Shown here: positions 1 to 5,757 of the stretch, in pieces | How positions within the stretch are numbered: the stretch's first letter is position 1 | Layout of the letters: each line of letters starts with the position of its first letter | From: an uncultured Bacteroidia bacterium | GTDB lineage: Bacteria; Bacteroidota; Bacteroidia; Bacteroidales; UBA932 | Direction of reading: 5' to 3' | NCBI GenBank assembly: GCA_902766985.1 | Contig: CACXFP010000285.1 | Location: forward strand, 1-9,762 | Length of the DNA stretch: 9,762 nt | Made by a program: the position numbers and the translations under genes | The notes under the pieces: model-generated | Told to the model about the DNA's origin: nothing | What the model saw: only the letters and a program-made list of their open reading frames with translations | The model's database searches: none

Positions 1-516
1 AACAACAATCCTTCAGCTTCCGCAGCATACTACCTTTACAGGCTCAACAACTCCAGGAACAACATGACGGATGCCATCAGGTATCTTGAGGAAGCTATCG
101 CATCCCCTGAGACCGACACTCCGACCAAGGCCGGCTATGAGTTCGAGCTTGCTACCATAGCCCTCAAGAGCGGCAACAATGCCAAGGCCGTCGAGGCTGC
201 CACCAGGGCCGCCGACCTTGACCCTTCCTACCTCGGAAAGAGCTACTATCTGATAGGAACCGTATGGGGCGCCACCAAGTGTGGAGGCGGATATATCGGC
301 TCCCGTGCGCCTTACTGGGTGGCAGTTGACTACCTCATCAAGGCCAGGAACGCCGACAGTTCCCTCACGGAAGACTGCAACAGGCTTATCGGACAATACA
401 GTTCATATTATCCCCAGAAGGCGGAAGCTTTCATGTACGATGTCACCGACGGTCAGTCCTACACCGTTTCCTGCGGAGGCATGAGGGCCACCACCACCGT
501 AAGAACCCAGAACTAG
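1..516 (+). CDS. TPR (tetratricopeptide repeat) protein, 3' part; 5' end outside the window
   Basis: The frame is open from the first base and stops at TAG 514-516, giving 171 visible residues; the ATG at 64 is internal, not the start. Two helical repeats can be read, one around visible residues 8-37 and a clean 34-residue TPR at about 44-77 (Ala-Gly-Tyr-Glu ... Asp-Pro-Ser-Tyr). The tail has no TPR pattern: it is rich in Tyr/Gly, has a lone Cys in a Ser-Cys-Gly-Gly-Met context and ends in RATTTVRTQN. A tail of this type is familiar to me from Bacteroidales TPR proteins encoded just upstream of lptC. TPRs mediate protein-protein contacts; the partner is unknown, and an envelope role is inferred only from the neighbour. 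The signal peptide, if any, is off the left edge. Only 22 bp separate it from the lptC ATG, so they are probably co-transcribed. Confidence 0.85.
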   Translation, partial: NNNPSASAAYYLYRLNNSRNNMTDAIRYLEEAIASPETDTPTKAGYEFELATIALKSGNNAKAVEAATRAADLDPSYLGKSYYLIGTVWGATKCGGGYIGSRAPYWVAVDYLIKARNADSSLTEDCNRLIGQYSSYYPQKAEAFMYDVTDGQSYTVSCGGMRATTTVRTQN

Positions 517-538
517 GAAATTGGGCAAGACCCGTAAT

Positions 539-1150
539 ATGATCAAGATGATGGCAACCGCAGGAGCGGTTGCTTTCATCTTTTTTTCATGCGACAGGAA
601 ACTCTCCACGGCTGAAAAGCTGGACCTCAGTAAAACGCCCTTGCAGACCGTCGACAGCATGTTCATCGTGCAGACCACAGACGGAGGATTGCAGTTCCGG
701 GTAGAAGCCGAGGTTATGGAGAGGTACGTCACGGATTCCGTTTCTTTTGAGAAGTTTCCGAAGGGCGTGGAACTCTACGGGTACAATGAGGAAGGGCTTC
801 TGGAAACCATGATCCTTGCCGATGACGCACTTCACGAACAGAGAAGCAAGAGCAAGTACGAGAAATGGTCTGCCTTTGGCAACGTCGTCATACAGAATAT
901 ATTAAAGAGGGAGACGATGGAGACGGACACCATATATTGGGACAGGTCCAAAGGTGAGATATACACCGACTGTTACATCAAGTTGTATTCCCCGGACGGA
1001 TTCATGCAGGGAATAGGCATGAGGTCTGACGAGAGGGCCAGGAACTCTATCATCTACAAGCCTTTTGACAGTTTCGGAATCGTGAGCAAGGACAGTACGG
1101 CGGTTATCATTGACTCCGTGAATTTTATAGGGCCCTTTCTTAAAAAATAG
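539..1150 (+). CDS. lptC: LPS export ABC transporter periplasmic component LptC (lipoprotein form)
   Basis: LptC links the inner-membrane LptBFG transporter to the periplasmic LptA bridge that carries lipopolysaccharide to the outer membrane. From ATG 539 the product has 203 residues. The N-terminus is a lipoprotein signal: a Lys in the n-region, a hydrophobic stretch, then Phe-Phe-Ser-Cys with Cys18 as the probable lipidated residue and Asp at +2. The body is OstA/LptC-like beta structure with signatures typical of Bacteroidota LptC: METDTIYWD (127-135), GEIYTD just after it, GMRSDE, and IYKPFDSFGIV near 172-182. A TTG at 521, only 4 nt after the TPR stop, would add six residues (MGKTRN) and more positive charge; I prefer ATG 539 because TTG starts are rare, but both give a valid signal peptide. 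Family identity is secure; the start is not. Confidence 0.88.
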   Translation: MIKMMATAGAVAFIFFSCDRKLSTAEKLDLSKTPLQTVDSMFIVQTTDGGLQFRVEAEVMERYVTDSVSFEKFPKGVELYGYNEEGLLETMILADDALHEQRSKSKYEKWSAFGNVVIQNILKRETMETDTIYWDRSKGEIYTDCYIKLYSPDGFMQGIGMRSDERARNSIIYKPFDSFGIVSKDSTAVIIDSVNFIGPFLKK

Positions 1151-1153
1151 TGA

Positions 1154-1180
1154 TTGTTTATCGAAAAATCATTATCTTCG
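1154..1180 (+). promoter_or_regulatory. Candidate Bacteroidota-type promoter for ppiD
   Basis: The 73-bp gap between lptC and ppiD holds TATCTTCG at 1173-1180, seven of eight matches to the Bacteroidota -7 box TAnnTTTG, followed by CAG as is common for this box. A TTG at 1154-1156 lies 16 bp upstream and could serve as the -33 element, though the spacing is a little short. A start near 1187 would give a leader of about 35-40 nt that is A/T-rich and has no Shine-Dalgarno sequence. No terminator hairpin follows lptC, so ppiD may also receive read-through. Confidence 0.45.
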
Positions 1181-1223
1181 CAGCCCAATATCAAATTGAT
1201 AGAAATTAAAAGTTTATTGAGAT

Positions 1224-3320
1224 ATGGCGGTACTTGAAAAAATCCGTGTCAAATTCGGCCTTGCAGCTTCCATTATAATTGCAATCGGCCTTCTCTCCTT
1301 TATCATCGATCCTAGCGAACTTGTTTCCGCAGTCAACAACATGTCATCGAAAAACGATGTCGGCATAATTGACGGAAAGGCTATTCCCTACACTGACTTC
1401 AGCGAGAGTGTTGACAGATATTCCCGTATCAACGAGATACTTACCGGTTCATCCACCCACTCCGAGCAGGAGCAGGAACAGATGCGCAACAGTGCATGGC
1501 AGTCCCTCATTGACAAATACCTGTTCATAAAGAACGCCAAGGCTGCCGGAATCAACGTCGGCGACGACGAGGTTGTCAACCTCACCACAGGCGACATGGT
1601 AAGCCCCATCATCGCCCAGCAGCCCGTATTCTTTGACGAGAGCGGCAAATTCTCCCCCGACAAGGTGGCTGAGTTCGTCCAGAACATACCGTCTGACCAG
1701 TCCGGGAATCTCAAGCTTTTCTGGAACTGGCTTCAGACCACGGTCTACACCCAGTCTTTCTACGAGAAGTATTATTCCCTCTTTACCGGGAGCAACCTCC
1801 AGAACTCCCTCATGAAGAACAGGCTCGTTTCCGAAAGCAACACCACCAGCGACGTTGACTTCGTCATGGTTCCCATTCCTTTCGAGAGGGACACCACCGT
1901 TACTGTTTCCAACGAGGAGATTCGCGATTTCTACAAGAACCACAAGGATTTCTTCCGTCAGCTCGCATCCCGCGACATCGAATATGTCGTCTATGAGGTG
2001 AAGCCTTCCGACGCGGACATAGCCGATGCCTCCGAAAAGATGAAGGAAGCCTACGAGGAGTTCAAGACCACCGACAACATGAAGACCTTCATCTCCAGGA
2101 ATTCTGAGAGTTCCTTCTCGAACTACTGGTACAAGAACGGCGAACTTGAACCTATAAACGGAGACATCGACAAGTATGTCTTCGGCGGAAACGTTACCGA
2201 AGTCTCCCCCATCTATGAGGCCAACAACGTGTTCTATGCCGCAAAGGTTCTGGACACCAAGATGATACCCGACTCTGCCTACGTGAGGCATATCCTCCTT
2301 CAGGGCACTGATGCCGACCATCTTGCTGACAGCCTCGTGACCGTCCTTTCCAAGGGCGAGAACTTCACCAACCTTGTTTCTGAATATTCCGCAGACAAGA
2401 ATTCCGCTTATGACGGAGAACTCGGAACGATCGGCTGGCTCACCCAGAACTATATGATCCCCGGCTTCGAGTCCGTGATCACTTCTGATACCGGCAAGCC
2501 CTTCGTCCTCAAGACCCAGTACGGCACCCATGTCGTCGAGGTCGTGAAGAAGACCGCCCCCATACAGAAGAAGCAGGTGGCCATCCTCTCCAAGACCGCC
2601 CTTGCAAGCAAGGAGACGTTCAACGACTACTACTCCAAAGCCAACAAGCTCGCGACCCTTTCCGCAGGGAAGGTTGAGAACTACAAGAGGGCTGTCGACA
2701 CCCTCGGACTCTATTCCCATGTGATGAACAAGATTACGGAAGCGACCTCCAGCTACGGGTCAATCGACCATGCCAAGGAAGTCACCCGCTGGGCCTTCAG
2801 CAACAAGCCCGGAAAGGTATCCAACATCATCACCGTGGACAACAACTATTTCTTCGTGGTCGCCGTCAACGGAGCCCACAAGGAAGGTTACGCAACCATC
2901 CAGGAAGTCGCTCCCCAGATCAATGAGCGTCTCTATTCCGAGAAAGTCAGTCTCAGGAACGCAGAGAAGGTGGCGGAGAAGGTTGCCGGCCTCAATGACC
3001 TTCAGGCCATAGCCGATACCCTCCACACTACCATCAGCAACATTCCCGCCCTGGCATTTGCCTCCCTGCAGGGAGCGTCCACCGATCCCAAGCTTGCAGG
3101 AGCGGCAAGCGTCGCGCCCCTCAACCAGGTGTGCGGCCCTGTCGCCGGTCTCATCGGAACCTATTACTACAACGTGAAGAGCCGCGACACAGGTTCCTTC
3201 TTCACCGAGGAGGATGCCAAGAACCAGGCTGCGCGTTATGAGAACTATGACCTCCAGATGCTTCTTCCTGTCATGATGCAGGATGCAGACTGCAAGGACA
3301 ATCGCGCAAGGTTCTTCTAG
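1224..3320 (+). CDS. ppiD: Membrane-anchored periplasmic peptidyl-prolyl isomerase, PpiD/SurA type
   Basis: A foldase/chaperone for proteins crossing the periplasm, probably including outer-membrane proteins, acting from the inner membrane. The 698-residue product begins with a short basic segment (EKIRVKF) and one transmembrane helix at about 11-30 that lacks a cleavage site, so the rest faces the periplasm. A SurA_N-type chaperone region covers roughly 45-200. A parvulin (rotamase) domain lies at about 350-442: RHILL (His356), a GELGTIGW core and YGTHVVEV, so both conserved parvulin histidines are present although the usual Gly-Gly is Asp-Gly. A second, degenerate parvulin-like segment (RWAFSNKPGKVSNII and beyond) occupies about 510-560. 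The C-terminus KDNRARFF is characteristic of the Bacteroidota form. Codon use is strongly biased (AAG, AAC, GAC, TCC), suggesting high expression. An intrinsic terminator follows 26 bp after the stop. Confidence 0.92.
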   Translation: MAVLEKIRVKFGLAASIIIAIGLLSFIIDPSELVSAVNNMSSKNDVGIIDGKAIPYTDFSESVDRYSRINEILTGSSTHSEQEQEQMRNSAWQSLIDKYLFIKNAKAAGINVGDDEVVNLTTGDMVSPIIAQQPVFFDESGKFSPDKVAEFVQNIPSDQSGNLKLFWNWLQTTVYTQSFYEKYYSLFTGSNLQNSLMKNRLVSESNTTSDVDFVMVPIPFERDTTVTVSNEEIRDFYKNHKDFFRQLASRDIEYVVYEVKPSDADIADASEKMKEAYEEFKTTDNMKTFISRNSESSFSNYWYKNGELEPINGDIDKYVFGGNVTEVSPIYEANNVFYAAKVLDTKMIPDSAYVRHILLQGTDADHLADSLVTVLSKGENFTNLVSEYSADKNSAYDGELGTIGWLTQNYMIPGFESVITSDTGKPFVLKTQYGTHVVEVVKKTAPIQKKQVAILSKTALASKETFNDYYSKANKLATLSAGKVENYKRAVDTLGLYSHVMNKITEATSSYGSIDHAKEVTRWAFSNKPGKVSNIITVDNNYFFVVAVNGAHKEGYATIQEVAPQINERLYSEKVSLRNAEKVAEKVAGLNDLQAIADTLHTTISNIPALAFASLQGASTDPKLAGAASVAPLNQVCGPVAGLIGTYYYNVKSRDTGSFFTEEDAKNQAARYENYDLQMLLPVMMQDADCKDNRARFF

Positions 3321-3345
3321 GAACAAAACACTAAACGGCATAATG

Positions 3346-3380
3346 ACGGAGATCCGCAGATACGGGTCTCCGTTTTTTTT
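3346..3380 (+). terminator. Rho-independent terminator after ppiD
   Basis: An 11-bp stem pairs ACGGAGATCCG (3346-3356) with CGGGTCTCCGT (3363-3373) through one G-U pair; the loop is CAGATA and a run of eight T (3373-3380) follows. This is a textbook intrinsic terminator. It separates the envelope genes from the glycosidase operon and means the latter needs its own promoter in the next few bases. Confidence 0.92.
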
Positions 3381-3383
3381 CAG

Positions 3384-3391
3384 TATATTTG
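3384..3391 (+). promoter_or_regulatory. Candidate -7 promoter box of the GH95-GH3 operon
   Basis: TATATTTG is a perfect match to the Bacteroidota -7 consensus TAnnTTTG. It lies 4 nt after the terminator T-run and 12 bp before the GH95 ATG at 3404. No TTG-like -33 element exists at the expected distance, because that position is occupied by the terminator stem, so activator dependence or weak basal activity is possible. If it is used, transcription would begin around 3397-3400 and the mRNA leader would be only a few A-rich bases. Confidence 0.4.
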
Positions 3392-3403
3392 AAAAAAAAC
3401 AAA

Positions 3404-5755
3404 ATGAACATCAGGTTTTCACTTGCCGCAATCTGCGTCCTTTTCTCCCAAATACTTTTCTCTCAGGACAAAACCAACACCCTTTGGTACAGGCAGCCGG
3501 CCGCGGACTGGAACGAGGCCCTTCCTGTCGGTAACGGAAGGATCGGGGCAATGGTGTTCGGAAATCCGTGGAAGGAAACCATACAGATAAACGAGGAAAG
3601 CCTTTGGGGAGGTTGTCCTCAGGACGGGAATGCCGATGCGGCCGCCGTCATGCCTGAATTCAGGGAACTGCTTCTGGGAGGGAATGTCTCCGAGGCATTC
3701 AAGCTTGCCCGCAAGGCCATGGCCGGAAATCCGATGAGGATCCGTTCATATCAGACTTTCGGGGAGATCCACCTTGATTCTTTCGCATCCGGCCCTGTCG
3801 ACCCTTCCTATGAACGAAGCCTTGACATTATTTCCGGAATTGCGAGGACTTCTTTCTCGTCCGGAGGCGTTTCCTTTTGCAGGGAAGTCTTCGCGTCGGC
3901 TCCCGACAATATACTTGTCATAAGGTTTTCTTCCGACAAGCCTGGATCCTTGACCTTCACGTTAAGTTACAGGAGGCAGGAGAACGCGTCGGCATATCCC
4001 ATTGGCATGGACGCCCTGGCGATTGACGGCCAGATCATCGACTTTCCAGAAGAAGAAGCCGGCGAGAGCGGGGCGCACATGAAGTTCGCGGGGATGATAA
4101 AAGCCGTCAACAAGGGCGGAAGCATATCAACTGCAGGGAATACCATATTCGTGGACAAGGCGGACGAGGTTGTGTTTCTCGTGGCGATGAATACGGACTA
4201 TAACTTCGAAAAACTCGATTTTGACCGGGGAATAGACCCTCTCGCCCTTTCCCGTGACCAAGTCAGCGCTTTGGAAGGAAAGGATTATGATTATCTCCTG
4301 CGCAGGCATATAAGCGACCACGAGGCCATCATGGGAAGGGTTTCCCTCAGGCTGGGGGATCCGGCGATGTCAGGAATTCCTACGGATGAGAGGCTTACGA
4401 AGGTGAAAGAAGGCGGGGAGGATCCGGCGCTGGCTGCCCTTTATTTCCAGTATGGACGGTATCTTCTCGCAGGCTCTTCCCGCCGGCCCGGCAGGCTTCC
4501 GGCCAACCTGCAGGGCATATGGAACAAAGAGATCCAGGCCCCTTGGGACTCTGATTTCCATACCAATATCAACATCCAGATGAATTATTGGCCGGCCGAA
4601 GTGTGCAACCTCAGCGAAACGGCGATTCCCCTGTCCGACTGGATAAATGCGATACGGGTTCCTGGAAGGGTGACTGCGAGCAAGACTTTCGGAGCGGAAG
4701 GGTGGACGGTGAACCATGTGTCCGATCCCTTCGGCCATACGTCCATCAGTGACGATGTTGGCTGGGGAAACTTCCCGATAGCCGGACCCTGGCTGACCCT
4801 CCATCTTTGGGAACATTTCATGTTTACCCAGGATAGGGAATATCTCCGTATGCAGGCCTATCCTGCCATGAAAGAAGCCGCGCAGTTCCTTCTTTCTTTC
4901 ATGGTCACGGATAAAAACGGCTACCTTGCGACCGCCCCGTCCAATTCTCCCGAGAATGCCTACAGGATGGCTGACGGGAAACAGTTCAACCTCACATACT
5001 CTGCGACAATGGATATCGAGATTGTGACTGAACTGTTCAGGGACTGCATAGAGGCCGGAAAACTGCTCGGGGAGGATGCGGCCTTCCGTGAAAAGCTCGT
5101 TGACGCCCTGTCGAAACTCCCTCCCATAAGGATAGGGAAGCGTTACAATACCATCCAGGAATGGATTGAGGATTATGAGGAAGTCGAGCCGGGACACCGC
5201 CATATGTCCCATTTGTTCGGCCTGTATCCCGGGACGATGATTACTGACAAGGATCCGGAACTTTTCGCGGCGGCGAAACGCACGATCGAGCGCAGGCGCA
5301 AATACAACGAAGATCCCGTTACCCGCCAAGGCTCTTATACCGGATGGAGCAGGGCCTGGCTCATCAACTTCTACGCCCGCCTTGGAGACGGGGAAGAAGC
5401 GGGGGCTAACGTAAACGCCCTCCTTTCAAAGTCTACCCTGAACAATCTTTTCGACACGCATCCTCCTTTCCAGATAGATGGCAATTTTGGCGGCACTGCC
5501 GGAATAGCCGAAATGCTCCTCCAGTCACATTCCGGTGAAATTCACCTTCTTCCGGCTCTGCCTTCATCATGGGCCGACGGAGAAGTCCGGGGACTCAGGG
5601 CCCGGGGAGGCTATACGGTGGACATCTCCTGGAAAGACGGGAAACTTCTGTCAGCCGTCATCACCCCTGATGGCGACGGAAAATATACCGTCCGATATGG
5701 AGAGAAGAGGAAAAAAGTCAGTTTCAAAGCAGGAAAACCATTTATTTTTAAATAG
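3404..5755 (+). CDS. Secreted glycoside hydrolase family 95, probable alpha-L-fucosidase
   Basis: An inverting exo-enzyme that removes terminal alpha-linked L-fucose (classically alpha-1,2), probably in the periplasm. From ATG 3404 it has 783 residues, normal for GH95. A signal peptide (MNIRFSLAAICVLF...LFSQ) is followed by the family opening with PVGNGRIGAMVFG and INEESLWGG. Layout: N-terminal beta-sandwich (about 20-260), (alpha/alpha)6 barrel (about 290-700), C-terminal beta domain (to 783). Active-site counterparts of Bifidobacterium AfcA are visible: HTNIN gives His386, Asn388 and Asn390 (AfcA His419/Asn421/Asn423); Glu586 in IQEW is the likely general acid (Glu566); Asp692 in QIDGNFGG matches Asp766. 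His386 favours fucosidase; as I recall, GH95 alpha-L-galactosidases carry Thr there. A TTG at 3389 would add MKKNK but overlaps a promoter box. GH3 follows 2 bp downstream. Confidence 0.9.
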   Translation: MNIRFSLAAICVLFSQILFSQDKTNTLWYRQPAADWNEALPVGNGRIGAMVFGNPWKETIQINEESLWGGCPQDGNADAAAVMPEFRELLLGGNVSEAFKLARKAMAGNPMRIRSYQTFGEIHLDSFASGPVDPSYERSLDIISGIARTSFSSGGVSFCREVFASAPDNILVIRFSSDKPGSLTFTLSYRRQENASAYPIGMDALAIDGQIIDFPEEEAGESGAHMKFAGMIKAVNKGGSISTAGNTIFVDKADEVVFLVAMNTDYNFEKLDFDRGIDPLALSRDQVSALEGKDYDYLLRRHISDHEAIMGRVSLRLGDPAMSGIPTDERLTKVKEGGEDPALAALYFQYGRYLLAGSSRRPGRLPANLQGIWNKEIQAPWDSDFHTNINIQMNYWPAEVCNLSETAIPLSDWINAIRVPGRVTASKTFGAEGWTVNHVSDPFGHTSISDDVGWGNFPIAGPWLTLHLWEHFMFTQDREYLRMQAYPAMKEAAQFLLSFMVTDKNGYLATAPSNSPENAYRMADGKQFNLTYSATMDIEIVTELFRDCIEAGKLLGEDAAFREKLVDALSKLPPIRIGKRYNTIQEWIEDYEEVEPGHRHMSHLFGLYPGTMITDKDPELFAAAKRTIERRRKYNEDPVTRQGSYTGWSRAWLINFYARLGDGEEAGANVNALLSKSTLNNLFDTHPPFQIDGNFGGTAGIAEMLLQSHSGEIHLLPALPSSWADGEVRGLRARGGYTVDISWKDGKLLSAVITPDGDGKYTVRYGEKRKKVSFKAGKPFIFK

Positions 5756-5757
5756 TC

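Noticed and set aside
1449..2720. Long minus-strand open frame (423 codons) inside ppiD
   Set aside because: It lies wholly antisense to a convincing ppiD. The biased codon use of ppiD removes stops from this frame, and the translation is low-complexity Gly/Val/Leu/Asp without domains or a signal peptide.
3389..3391. TTG as the start codon of GH95
   Set aside because: It overlaps a perfect -7 promoter box, and the ATG at 3404 already gives a complete signal peptide with a basic residue; not strictly excluded.
4370..5329. Minus-strand open frame (319 codons) inside GH95
   Set aside because: It is a shadow of the GH95 barrel, which carries all family motifs in the plus frame.
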